From Gloeophyllum trabeum ATCC 11539 (Eukaryota; Basidiomycota; Agaricomycetes; Gloeophyllales; Gloeophyllaceae): 64,000 nt of DNA. The translations under genes were made by a program, and so were the position numbers. Under the pieces are notes generated by a model that ran no database searches, was not told the DNA's origin, and saw only the letters and a program-made list of their open reading frames with translations. Below are positions 34,516 through 46,221 of this stretch, piece by piece (positions within the stretch are counted from its first letter, which is position 1; each line of letters begins with the position of its first letter). The DNA lies in assembly GCF_000344685.1 (NCBI RefSeq), contig NW_006920422.1:333373-397372 (forward strand), written 5' to 3'.

Positions 34516-37500
34516 GTCGTTCTTGGTGATATTGCATTCCTTGTAATTCTATTGTTGTCCCTGCTGTCTAATATCATTTATCTTTATTGTTCGGATTGGT
34601 CCCGGTCCCGCTGAATCGACTATCATCGTGACGAAGATGTACCGGAGAGCACCTCGGTGTGTAACAACAGGCCGGTAGGTCCACAGCCGTCTGGTTTATG
34701 CTCCCGCTTGCCATGACGATCGTCGAATCGAATCGTATCCCACGTACAGAACGTTGCCTTCCGACACGTATGCCCATGCATGGGCTTGTCTATGAGACCC
34801 GGCATGTGTATGGAAGCCACAGGCCTCGCGTGCACGGACAGCGGAACGTCTTCATACCAACTGACGTCGAGTTGACGGCGGACTCCGGCTATTAATCAAT
34901 CTCCGTGGTAGGAGGCCGTATTTCAACTCACCAGATGGACGGACGTGCCTGAGGTTCTCTGGTGTACAAATCATCATAGGGGCATGTAAGACGCCGCAGG
35001 TGAAGCGGGAGAACCAGGAGACGCATACGCTGATTTTTACCACCGCTCAAGAAGTCGCATTGTGATTTGGGTCTGATGTTGCACGTATCGCTGCGGACAG
35101 CCGAACGGAAGCCAACCGTGGGAATCGAAATCATTGGCTCGGACTCAAATAACCGGAAATGCCAGTGGCTGTCTCCAGAGCAACTCATGCAGTTCAACGC
35201 CTCTAAGATGTGTGAACCATAACGTGCAATGACCTGTGGCGGGAGGCATGTATGCAATGACTAGCGTTATCACTCATGGCTTATTTCAGATGTCCGAGTC
35301 GTATGGTCATGTTCCCCACAACCTGAGGCGTCAGGACTGAGGAGATTCGAATTCTTCCCGTCGTAAAGGCAAGGCAAACAATCGTCAGACTGTCCAGTCA
35401 CTGTAGACTGGGTACGTCTGCATTGCCGCCGTGCAAAGCGGCTGCATAACTGAGTAGACATCTTCGCGGACATCCAGATATGCTCATGATGTCTCCTCTA
35501 CTTCGTCTAGTGTTCCGGGAGGTCCTAGTTGATGCTGAGTCCTTGTTTTATGCCAGGTGAATATACCGCCTACAGCATCCCTAAGCGTGGCCTGAAACGT
35601 CGGAGGCACTCAGCGGTTGCGTTCTCCTGGTCGCCTTATGGGCTCTGGCACTTTCGACATCGGTGCAGTCGCCTAATCTCTTAGTCGGCTTACACGATCT
35701 CGGACGCCATGCTCTGCTGCTCTTCTACGATGGGCTGCGGGTCAATATACCCGATTGCTCACTTTATCTCCAGCCTCCAAAGTACGCCTGGAAAACCTCT
35801 CGAGCACTGCTATGGACGGAGTCTCTCCTCTAAATACTGCGGCTGCTAGTCGCCGGATAGGCAATAGTGATCGGGCATTTCATGCCTGTCTACTTTGGCC
35901 ATTTTGTGAGTGCTCGACTCCGCTGCAATTGTTGCGCCGCTGCTAAGTCATGCAAGGTCGAATCGCGACGTTCTGTCTACAGGGGTGGGTATACATAGGT
36001 CTTCATGTTACCGCCGAAGCCCATTTCTCGTTCCACGCTCTGGTCTCTGTTATTGCGCCACCTAGGCTGTGTCCGATGACGAAGCGTTTCGGCTCTGCTG
36101 TACACAGGAGACGCCGAAGCTCTGTCATTTACAACTACCTTCCGGAACGTCACTCCGTTGCGTGGAACGTGTGCCTTGTATCCAATTGGGCCACTTTTGT
36201 CTTAGAAAGGTCAAGCCTGTTCTATCATTATAGCCGGGTTCACACTCGAGTTTACTCGCGAGAGACACCCTTCTGCGTGCGAGTTTGTGTCGGGACGTAG
36301 TGTACCTAGCGCCACTGTCTAATTCTCTTCCCTCGTCCGCCAGTATCAGTGCTGGCTGGTCCGACTTCGCCGAGGGTACTGGACAGGAGCTAAATAATTG
36401 CAGTTGTAGACCTCTCCGCGCGTCCGGTGACACCATGCCGGTGGATGTGGTACGATGTTTCGGAGTTAGGCCGAGACTACACGAGGCATCGCATGTTGGG
36501 GTTCATTTGCGCCAGGCTGATAATGTGGCTTCATTCATCCATCACAGCGACAATGCGGCACATGCAGACGTAACGATCGATTTTCATAGGTGACTGTAAG
36601 ACGTAAGGATCATCTCATTAGCTTCAGTGTAGATTTAAGTCTCTAACTGCGTATTGCTACTGAATAGGATGAGGTGGGCTGGTCTCGCAAGGTGTAGAAC
36701 GTCATTGTGTATGAGGGTCTGAATGACCTTTCTGTTATTTATCCGGAACAGGCATATCATACATAGAAGGTTGCTCCCTCGGAAAGGCCTGGTAACGGTC
36801 TGGTACTACGCTTGTTCGGGACGATCTAGCAGCTACCGCCTTCCAGAGTGTTCAACCTATGCTTTTATTTTGGGCTGAAGTTCCGCTGAATGAATATGAG
36901 AGCAGATCTTTCAATGCATCCCGCTCTTCCGGCAACATGTGTGCCCTGGGGAAGGTGCAAGACTTTGTTACCACGACCAAAGCACACCTTCCCTCACGTA
37001 GGCAGACGCTTCTAGTCATGCGCGGACTCAATCTCATTGGACCCTATGTTAGGGGTATGTCAGAGCTTCTTCGAGAGGGGAGACCGGATCGACGAATCCG
37101 CACCACACGCCAATCACTCTCAGCCAAAGTCGAGACAGCGTCTGATGCTTGATAAGAAGATAATTGAATGCTGTGGTTCTCACCCAAAGTCTGCGAGCAG
37201 CGGAGTCTGCTTGCACCCAGCCTTGTTCGGAGCCTTTAGGCGGAGCTAGATGGGATTAAAGTGGGAAACAATAGAAGCACCCACTGTATTCAAAGGTATA
37301 ACAAATCCACGTCAACGAGAGAGGTTCCGCAAGTTACCGATAACAAGGGGCGGCATCTCTACATTTCTTCTCGGGGAGCCGGTGCGTAGCTTATACATAG
37401 CCTCCCCGGAGGCGGTGTATGAATATCAAGCCGGGGTCTGGTTCGAAGGGCGGCTGGAGATGACTGTGCGACGCATGGGCATAGATAAGAGGGTACTGCG

Positions 37501-37680
37501 TACAAGTAGATCAATCCCGTCTTTAAAGATATCGATCATCTTACCAAGTTATAGAGTGGGATAAGACGAACTTGGATGACATCAAGTGTTTGCTTGACCA
37601 GAGTCGAGCAGAATGGGTGAGAATGATCTGGCACCAACTTTGTTTGACATCACACGGACAGCTAAGATAGAATAGACTAG

Positions 37681-37965
37681 TTACCCAGGGCGCGAAATAA
37701 TATTACCCAGGATGGAGTCCATGCGTCCATAGTGAGACAAAACAGCGTCTTTAGTGGTGAAGGGGATTTGTTGCTGGCGTTGAGTGTCCTTTGGACAGGT
37801 GCGTCCAGAGGGGACCTCAAAATTGCACACGTCCCAATGGCAGCCCGTATAGTCTTCCGATAGCACTGGAGCATAGAATCGAAATATTGTCAGGCCAGTA
37901 GCCTGCGAGAGAGCGGTGGCATCACCCCACACTTCTGGGTAGTCGGGACACAGCCACTGTACCAA
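37681..37965 (-). other. Orphan reading frame, unassigned
   Basis: An open frame of 94 codons with protein-like composition, including several Cys, Trp and Tyr residues (YTGCHWDVCNFEVPSGRTC), ending in a natural stop. A plausible acceptor TACAG lies just upstream in the transcript direction and a TATA-like TTTATAAG near 38075. I recognise no family and cannot find a convincing first exon. It could be a last exon of an unknown small protein or chance. Confidence 0.2.
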
Positions 37966-38429
37966 TTCGATAGCGGATAATACCGTTGACTGACTCGTCG
38001 TGCAAGGCAGTAGCGCAAGCCCTGGATAGTCATGGAGATGACCCCAGTTACGAAGTTCCGAGGCAACATCCTCTTATAAAGGGCAGGCCTTTGCGGGCGA
38101 ACAAGACGTATGCGATGAGCGAGCAAGTCCGTGAGGCCATGAGCATTCGAGATAGACCAGAGAGTGGGGCATTACTTTACGAACCCCCGGGCAAGGTCGC
38201 ATAGCGCGGAAGCAACCCCCGCAGCAGCAAAATAACCGTTAAGCCGGAAGGAGACAAGAAATGCAAGCCGATAGCCAGACGACCCGCGCCAGAACTTGTG
38301 GCACGAAGTATCGGGGCCGCGCGATATTGCGTCTCCACGTCGCAGACCAGACCACCGTGTCCGATCACAGAGGTGAGTGCATACTGCCGATATACTTCTA
38401 TGGCCCGGCTGATATCCTGACGGTCTAAT

Positions 38430-38922
38430 GGCTGCCTGGAGGTCCTACAAAAAAATCTTCTGATCCGGAAAGAACGCACACACAAGACTCTAGTAGGGTT
38501 TTCAAAGGTCAGTACCATGTAGGTTCGTACCCACGCCTGCGGCATCCATACGAAGGTAGGGGAGCTCCCATCCCAATTTCATGCCGCACGAAACGAGACA
38601 ACCCGAGCGGGAGCTTCAAAAGATGGGGCGGACATGTGGCTGCGAGACGCCGCCTCCGGTAGACCATTGTGGCGTCAATATGAAGGTCGGGCGCTCCCGC
38701 CTCAATTTTGTTCCGCTCGCAGAAGAGAACAAACGGGCGGGAGCTTCAGTCGGGATGGGCGAGTATCGCGTCCGATAGATTCCAACGGGGGGCACCGTGC
38801 GCGTTCTGCCCCTTCGCCCACGAACAGAGATACACCGCTCCCGGCAGCGGACCTGCGATTCCCCGACAAGTGTAGCGGCTATCTGGAGGTCCTATAAAAA
38901 TACAGTGATCCGGGAAAGGGAC
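38430..38922. repeat. Dispersed ~45-bp imperfect repeat pair
   Basis: GGCTGCCTGGAGGTCCTA at 38430 and GGCTATCTGGAGGTCCTA at 38877 are each followed by an A run and then TGATCCGG-AAAG. The two ~45-bp copies are about 447 bp apart in the same orientation. Confidence 0.7.
38551..38761. repeat. Imperfect direct repeat, ~80 bp units
   Basis: 38551-38630 and 38681-38761 share the order GAAGGT..GCTCCC..CAATTT..CGGGAGCTTCA..GATGGGCG with many substitutions, offset about 130 bp. This is an old duplication inside the gene desert. Confidence 0.6.
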
Positions 38923-41134
38923 TGCGGCGGGGCATCAGAGACTGCTGTTGTGGCTCCTGCTAGCAGTCGGAACTGTGGAATCTGACAGAGTATCAGGTGC
39001 CGTGGTGCCGTCGGCGGAGGAGACAAAGCCCAGTGGGGACCGTCTCGCGAGATGTCGCCGCCAATGCGCTTGCATAGGCATAGGCCTTTCCATCTCGGTC
39101 CCGTCATTTCGAGGTAGAGATAGATGGCTATTCGCAACTGAGCTGCGCCGCACAGATGCAGATGCTGACGAGATCTGAGAAAAGCACGACCGCATCGCCA
39201 CAGCGGCGGTTGTATCGAGCGACGCGACGCGAGTGCTTCCCCACTGGCCCCGGGGGGCGGGTCCTCGCCGGGAGGTCAGCCTGACCGTAAGAAACGGTCT
39301 GCGGCTTGCAAATGGTGGCCGGTGACCAGATCTAAGGCGCCATCACATTGCCACAGGAATATTTCGCATGTGTGTGCTTCCCGACCGGTTCCGGAGGGGA
39401 GACCATCGGCGCCTGGGCGTGGCATCCGCTAGAAGCCTCAGTACCAGGATCCGGGATGCCTGCGATGACTAATATTCAGCACGGAGGCTACGCTTGCTTC
39501 TAGTGCTTTTCCACCTCCGAGGACTAGCTGCGCGTGATTAATCCCTGTTGGATCATTGCGTATTGCCTGCCTGCGAGTCGATTCCGAAGGAATCTCGGTG
39601 ATCGCCACCTAGCCGCGGGCGGTGGAGCAGTCCTGACGGTGTTGTACCTGCGCCCTCAATGACGTGCCGTTGGGCGTCACCGTATTTTGCGCGGTAGGGT
39701 GCGGTGACATGGCAGACTGGTGTGCAGATATATAAACTATGTTAGTCACCCAGTTACCAAGACGCACACCTTTGTCATGCGCCTACAAACAGGAAAACAT
39801 GTAGACCAATTTGGCCGACGTCGCGCTCACTGCCCTGGCTTAACATTCAGTCGGCGCCGCCCTGACTCGGGCAGAACGACAGACATTTACGCTTGTGAAA
39901 TGCAGAGCTCCGGGATTTGTATAGGACTATAATAATAGGACCTACAGACGGGTTAGCGCGGCCACACGCCCCGTGCATTATCGATCTGGTTACCTAAGGA
40001 TACCTAGCAACTCCGACGTGCCACGCCACAGGCGACTCCAAGGTCGCTCGGAGTCAGCTGCAAGCAATGACAAGCCTCGGGCGTCGCAGCTCCAACGGAT
40101 GCCGGGCTGGAGGGGGCTCGATAATCAGTGGGAGTGACACCGACAAGCATCAAGCAAGCTAGCCGCCGCCCGAGACCTGGAGTAGCTGTATTAGGGTGAT
40201 GGCGAGCTACGGGTCAAAGTGGGCGACGGGATTGCCCTGATTACGGGCTGATATTTTTCTAGGGTCGTGTTGGCCGTGTCCGAGTGCTGCTTTCAATGGG
40301 CTCCTGCCGGAAAGTTCCATGTATTGCCGTGGGATTCTCAGAGCTGCGCGGCCTCGACTGAGCCACGCCTGTCCCTCGCGCGCAACGCCGGTGCTCGCTG
40401 GCAGCGGCTGGAAAGCAACTACGCTCTACGGATGCCAGCCCGTGTCGTGTCCGCAGCGGGATGGGGCGTCGGTGGGGTCCCATGTTTCACGGCGCTGCCC
40501 TCGCTTCGCTGCAGATGTCCAGTTGGAATGATATCGGGACGCGCGGCGGAGCTTCTCTCTCCCGGCACTTGCCAGATCTAACTTTATCCGTGTATCTCAG
40601 CGCATACGCGACGCGTGCAAATGGCTCGGAAAAAAAGGAGCGGTGCTGGACGACAATGGAGGGAGGGAACGTGTGTCCTTGAGTCGGAATGACTAGGAAA
40701 ATTGAATCGAGGACAATAGCCCTACGGAGCCAGATCTGGCGATCGAATTAGCCCATCACTGGCAGCCCGGAATCCGGCCTGGATGCCATATCCGGCGAGC
40801 AGCTCCGACAGATCTTTGTTGTGCAGACACAAGAGCTTCCATAAAAGGAAGAGGTCGCGGAGGGCTGGGACGGAGAGAAAGGGGACGCGCCCATCAGAAA
40901 TTGGTCCCTTGGAATCTTCGAAGCGCGTGGAAGCAATGGAAGGCTGGTCGATTGTGGCGTTGGCACCGCTCAAACCACGTGAAGCTTCTTTAAATCGCGC
41001 GTTCTGTTTGGGCGTTGTACTTTTACGGAATCGCTCTTCTTGCACCCCAACCAGCACTCGCCCACGCCTGCCCCCGCCCATAAAAGGCCCCCGCACGCGT
41101 CCGCCATCCCGGAATGCCCCTCGCTGCCGCCACC

Positions 41135-41839
41135 ATGTACCCCTACAAGCGTCGACGCACAGCGACCACCGTCCTCGCCGGCGACTTCGACCCCCAGCCC
41201 CCGCGCGACGTCCTCACCAGCCTCCTCAACGGCGTCCCGCCCAACAAGGCCGTCGAGAAGGAGGAGCTCGCGCGCCGCGACAGGCGCAAGGAGAAGCGCG
41301 AACGCGAGCGCGAGCGCAGGCGCGTCAAGGCCGTGGAGAAGGAGAGGGCGAAGCAGAGGGACGCGCCGCAGCAGGCGGGCCCGTCGCACGCGTCGGCCAC
41401 ACCCGCGCCCAGGGCGCAGCCGCCCCTCCCCGTGCCCACCACCGCCACCTCGTCCTTCTGGCGCGCGCGCCCCGCCATCCACATCCCCTCCGCCGGGCAG
41501 CGCCCGTCCTCGGTCACGCCCCCGCCGTCGCCGCGATCCACGCCCGATAGATACGTGCCCTCCTCGCGCAACTCGTCCAAGCGGCCGCGCACGCCGTCCG
41601 AGTCGCGCGACCTCCAGCACCCCGACATCGCCAGTTCCACCACCATGTCCCCTCAGCCCCACCAGCCCCGCCGCAAACGCTCCGCCGTGCGCAAGGGCTG
41701 GAAGGGCTGGGTTGAGGGCTCGCCCCCGCCATCCGATAAGCTTATCAACCTCGACAAGGCTCAGGTATTGCCGGAGCGGAGGACCAGGAGTGGCAAAAAC
41801 TTTGACGCGATTGGTGTGGGCAAGGATGGGTGGGTGTAA
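41135..41839 (+). CDS. Small basic, Arg/Lys- and Pro-rich protein, probably nuclear
   Basis: Single exon of 234 codons. It opens with MYPYKRRRTATTVLAGDFDP, followed by a charged helical region (EELARRDRRKEKRERERERR), a Pro/Ser/Thr-rich middle and a C-terminal basic patch PRRKRSAVRKGWKGW, ending KDGWV. Two ATGs are in frame, 41114 and 41135; the second sits in an ideal GCCGCCACC context and is preferred. A TATA-like ATAAAAG lies about 50 bp upstream. GC is so high here that several other frames are also open across the region. I chose this frame for its ordered N- and C-terminal motifs, start context and TATA position. Function is unknown. Confidence 0.65.
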   Translation: MYPYKRRRTATTVLAGDFDPQPPRDVLTSLLNGVPPNKAVEKEELARRDRRKEKRERERERRRVKAVEKERAKQRDAPQQAGPSHASATPAPRAQPPLPVPTTATSSFWRARPAIHIPSAGQRPSSVTPPPSPRSTPDRYVPSSRNSSKRPRTPSESRDLQHPDIASSTTMSPQPHQPRRKRSAVRKGWKGWVEGSPPPSDKLINLDKAQVLPERRTRSGKNFDAIGVGKDGWV

Positions 41840-42427
41840 ACCAGGTATGTGCAGCATTTTATCAAGCGGCTATATCCCGCCGACACCCCACCGCAGACAT
41901 CTCAAGACTCGAATATGTCCTTTGGATACCTCTTAACACTGTTATGCTAAAGAAGTATTGCTCTCTATTGCGCGACGCCGCCAAGAATAGTTCTCGAAAT
42001 ATTTGCACATTGCGTTTTCAATGGGTCCATCTTGCATAGATGATATTTGTACGGTAGTAGTTACTCTAGGCCGAATCCATGTGGTATTTTGTGATATGCA
42101 CCAGAACAAAGCAAAAATAACCGCAGTCTCCATTCCGACGCACAAGACTCGGCCTTCCATCTCATACCGCGAAGCAATGAGCATGCTGAGCGGGATGGTC
42201 TTCTGCAACACCGGTATCCATCCCAGCATCCGGGTCTGCCGCGAGTGGCCGGCACAAGAAGCGCCACCACTGATTGACACCTAGAATGCGGAATACCCCG
42301 CCCCAGAGCCTCCCTCAGTACCTCCGACATGCAGCCCTCGGGAAGAGCGCAGCTCCCACGCTCGCGCCTCCGGCAATAGTCCCGAGTCAAAGAACCACGC
42401 CACCGAGCCACACGGCTAGGGCCTATC
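41840..42427. other. Convergent 3' intergenic region
   Basis: Spacer between the basic-protein gene (+) and MTG1 (-). It is AT-richer at 41920-42130, consistent with 3' UTRs. No gene seen. Confidence 0.5.
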
Positions 42428-45087
42428 CTACCGTCTCCCAACAAGCCTCGCCCGCGTCTTCGCCATCCGCTTCGCGATCTTCTCCTCCCTTGCCTTCTTC
42501 TTCTCCTGCGTCACGCTCACGCCCGCGCCCTCCCTGCGCTCCACCAAATACCGCTCAATGCACTCCTCCATCTTGCGCTGCACCATCGCCGGCGCGTCCT
42601 CGCCCGAGCGCGCGTCCACCGTCCACTCAAAGTCGAAGCCCCAGCCCTGGCGCGTCTGGGAGGCCGGGGAGAGCGGCGCGGACGCGGACGCGAGCCCGCC
42701 CTCGTCGCGCCACCACTTGACGAACCACACCGCCGCGCGGCTCAGGTCGCGCTCGCCGCCGCGCTTGAGCATCCCGAGTCGCGCGGCGAGCTGGTCTAAG
42801 AATTCCAGCACGTCGGCGGTGGCGGTGGCGGTATCGGGCAGAAGCTGCAGATACGCCGGAGCTAAGGGAAGGCAAAACGGGCGGCGGTTCAGTCAGTGGA
42901 CATACAAGCTGTACGACGCAAGTCTCACAGCGTGGATTGAGGACGTTGAGCCTGTATAATAAATACGCAGCCAGCGCCTCGACGTCGTACAGGCCTTCTT
43001 TGATTCCCGCTTCAGTAAGACAAGAAAATCAGTCCGCGTCTGCCGCTTCTGAATTCACACCCACCTATCAAAGCTAACTTCACACCGCGCTCGGCACCCT
43101 TGTCACCCCTCCCGAGAAACGGGAGCATCACGCCGGGCGAGTCGTACGCATACACCAGCGGATCAATCGACAGTTTCAGCCGCGTCGAGATCGCCCTCGT
43201 CAAGCCGGGCTGCGACGACGTCCGCAACGCCTTCGCCGTCGCTACGATGAGACCGCGTAAGACCAATCAGCTATTCCACAGCAAGGAAATAGGAGACCCA
43301 CGGCCCGGGATACCGATGTTCCGCAACGCATTGAGCAGCGTCGACTTGCCCACATTGGGCATCCCCACGACGAGCACATTCAGTTCGGGCGCGTGCGGGT
43401 GTTCCTTGGCTACGCCTGCAGGGTGGCAGCATCCGTCAGCGTCTGCTCTGCATGCCACTGTACGAGATAAGCGTGGATGACCTACTTACGAGCATCTCGT
43501 TGAGGGCCTTGATATCCCGCGGCCGATGCCACGACGCGAAGAAAAGTCTGTGATCAGGGAATTTGGAGAGCATCGCTCGGCGGAAGGGCTGTGCGCGTGT
43601 GAGTCCACATACACGAGAAGGCAGGAGTGTCGTTCCCACCTCAAGACCCCATTCGGGCACGAGATCGCGCTTGTTGAAGACGACTATGCGCTCGCAGGGC
43701 GTAGCCGCGCCGTACGATGCAGGTGCAGGGAGGCCGCTGGTCGCAGCGATACGGCCTCGCTCTCTTCGCCATTTCTGAATCGCACCTGTAGATGGGGACT
43801 ATATTAATTACCGAGCGCTAACGGATATATGAATTGCGTAGGAATCAAGAAGAGATTATCTGGGATAAGGCGGTGGAATGAAGAGCAGGAATTGCCGTCA
43901 GAACACCCGGCGTCAGATTCTGCGCAGTCCCTGGGTAGCCCGACAAGATTTCCTGACCTGCACCCCGAGCACACAGTGGAGAGTTAGGGCACTGTGAATA
44001 ATTATCCGGCAGCGGCAGATGTCCCGAGCGTATACAGTGGAACGTGCTCAGTATGCCCAGCTTGCAGCAGTGCCCCCTATACGGGCAAGTGAATGGGCGT
44101 TATGGCACCAGACGCTGTTCTGTACTTCTGGACTTCGACGAGCGCTGCGCATGAGCAAGACAGTCTTTAATCTGCCATCGCCGCGATTGCCATCAAGTGT
44201 GGGCGCAACGCCCAAGGGGTATAGACGCTCGCGGGTGCTTGCCGTTACGGGACTCCAGGCAGCCGCGCGTGATTAAGACAGGACAGCTGACTGCCGCCCA
44301 AGAGTAGCATCAAATGAATGGATATATGCCCTGTGGAAGGCAAGGATTCGCACTAAGCAGGAAAGTTATAGTTGGCGGCTGACAAACCGTGATCAAAGCA
44401 CGGCGTAGCGGGCGGAGCTGTGCCTTTTCCTTGCGTGGATAATCCATGGATAGGAGCACCAATTGCTCACGTCATGCTTTGTGAGCTGCCACACGCTTCC
44501 CTGAATGCTTGGTGTTACAAGACCAGAGAGACAGTGCAAGGAAGCCTGCTAGCACATGTGATAAGGCCTAAGTGGATGAACGAGGGTGAATAATCGGGCG
44601 ATGGGCGACGACGCATCGTTGCCTCATACAGCGCTGTGAATGATGGATGCACTGCAGGGGATTTTCTCCCTTTGCATGCCCTGCATGCCTTGCCCGACGA
44701 TCGCAAGCCTCGGCGCCGAAGGCTGACAGCGGACTACGCCACCGAGCACCCACTAGTCTACATGTCTCAGCGACTCCACGCAGTCGCTCAAAACGAGGCC
44801 GCTAAGGAAATGTACACGTTTCCATGCCCGCATCGGTCCTTCGGACCAATTCATCCGCTAGCGGCGGAAGAACAAAGACCAGGAATATACAAACACACCA
44901 CGGGGACGACCAACTCACCTTCTAGTGTCTCGTTGATGCTCGTGAGCGGCAAGCGGGAGTCGCGCAGCTCCAGCACGACGTCTGTCCGGCGCAGCAGCGC
45001 TGGGAGCATGCGCGCGAACTTGTCCATATGGCCAGGATACCATGAGGGCGGTGCTGGCAGTGTTGGGAAGGGAATGTGGGACAACAT
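42428..45087 (-). CDS. MTG1: Mitochondrial ribosome-associated GTPase MTG1
   Basis: Seven exons (45087-44919, 43785-43640, 43588-43486, 43415-43302, 43241-43065, 43009-42929, 42861-42428) encode 407 aa. It is a circularly permuted GTPase of the YlqF/YawG family: WYPGHMDKFARML and VLELRDSRLPLTSIN come first, then the G4 motif NKRD, and only later G1 (GMPNVGKST), G2 (PGLTR) and G3 (DSPGV). Relatives act in assembly of the mitochondrial large ribosomal subunit at the inner membrane. An extra ~30-residue segment precedes G4. The C-terminus is basic and coiled. Intron 3 starts at 43485: the obvious GTAAGT four bases earlier would break the frame, and only the donor GTAGGT joined to the acceptor at 43416 restores it. 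Intron 1 is ~1.13 kb, some twenty times the usual size. Confidence 0.9.
43786..44918 (-). other. Exceptionally long intron 1 of MTG1 (1133 bp)
   Basis: Donor GTGAGT at 44918 and acceptor CTACAG at 43786 are required to join the two conserved exons. No gene, TIR or repeat is recognisable inside. The other introns of this gene are about 50-80 bp. Confidence 0.75.
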
Positions 45088-46221
45088 GACCGCGTATCTT
45101 GCTTACGCAGAGTATAAGGAAGGAATAAGGATATTTGAAAGGCAGTATATTCGGTGCCTGCGGTTAACTCGGACCAATGTAACTAGTATCCGCTTTCAGC
45201 TTGACAAGCCGTGCAGGCACCCGAATTCTGAGCCTTGCCCCTTGCCACAAGTTCAGAGACAAAGTCCTAAAGCACGGGACGACGAAATTCAAACAGAAAT
45301 TTCAGAAAAGAAAAGACAAAGCGTGAGCCAGCGAGAGTCGAAAGCAGCACAAGGAAAGATTTGCGCAAGTCAAATTGGCGCCCACAGTGCAATAAGAACC
45401 CGGGAGACTGGCGCGGGAGGAAAGTCTAAAATCATTTTCGGCTATTTCCTTACGTAACACGATCATTCCTAATACGAAACGCGGCCTTCTCACCCAGATG
45501 AGATCGCGGAGTGCCATCTCCGCGTTCGCCTACGGCTTCAGCTGCATTATTATAGTCGTGTCAGTGCATTGCTTGATGCTCTGCAGAGGGCAAGGGTAGG
45601 AGTCTGGATGATATTGCTTGATGTACAATGCAGATAGGGAATAGAAGAAATCACACGGAACGATGGGTACACGCGCGTCCGACATTGCGCGTCGACCACG
45701 CTTCGCGGTGATCCCATCGAAACAGTAAGCCGGACCGGCAGGGGCGTGGAGGCCTGTCGGTGAGCACGGCTGGAAATAAACAAAGTCTGGGAGAGAAAAC
45801 AGACTTCCGTGGCCGGCGTGAGCGGCGACAGCATCCTTCGACTGGAGCGGTTGCTTACCTGCAAATTCGTCGCGTCAAAGAGTCGTTGAAGATGCTGCAA
45901 ACAAAGCCATAGAAGTAACTGCCAGAGTCAGCTTCCTTTTTCTTTCGAGAGCATTACAGCCCCTCCTCAAAGCGGCAGGGTGGAAGATCGAGTGCGAAGT
46001 AGTGGACCCGCGCTTACCGTCCGCGGTTGACAGGTGTAACGGGAACCCAGCGGTAATGTGCTGACAATCCGCTGTTAGTTGCAGTTAGCTAGCATGTATT
46101 TCGCATTTACAAGAGCCGGGGGGTGACTCCCGCAGTGCGTGGGCCCATGTTGTGAGTGATCTTGATATTTGCCGCGAATAGAGGCACAGTACAACATTCT
46201 GATGCGGTATTCTATGTTTGA
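45088..46221. other. Intergenic, ~1.1 kb
   Basis: Upstream of MTG1 and downstream of the small membrane-protein gene, both on the minus strand. A long ORF overlapping MTG1 exon 1 on the plus strand (to 45457) is an antisense shadow. No other gene recognised. Confidence 0.5.

Larger units (their letters stand above)
34516..41134. other. Gene desert, ~6.6 kb, with scattered imperfect repeats
   Basis: No confident gene in 6.6 kb, against a gene about every 2-3 kb elsewhere. ORFs are short and overlap at random. Composition is ordinary and CpGs are present, unlike the block at 1.1-2.5 kb. Imperfect repeats occur at 38430-38922 and 38551-38761. One reading frame at 37681-37965 (minus) looks protein-like but is unassigned. 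Near 41080 a TATA-like ATAAAAG precedes the next gene. Confidence 0.5.

Noticed and set aside
40722..41096. 124-codon minus-strand frame ending near 40722
   Set aside because: Partly protein-like but lies over the promoter of the basic-protein gene, has no domain and no splice partner.
40970..41936. Large minus-strand (295 codons) and second plus-strand (298 codons) frames
   Set aside because: Low-complexity Arg/Ala/Pro translations produced by high GC; no motif, and they overlap the better-supported 234-codon gene.
44636..45457. 273-codon plus-strand frame
   Set aside because: Antisense to MTG1 exon 1 and its long intron; composition is random-like.
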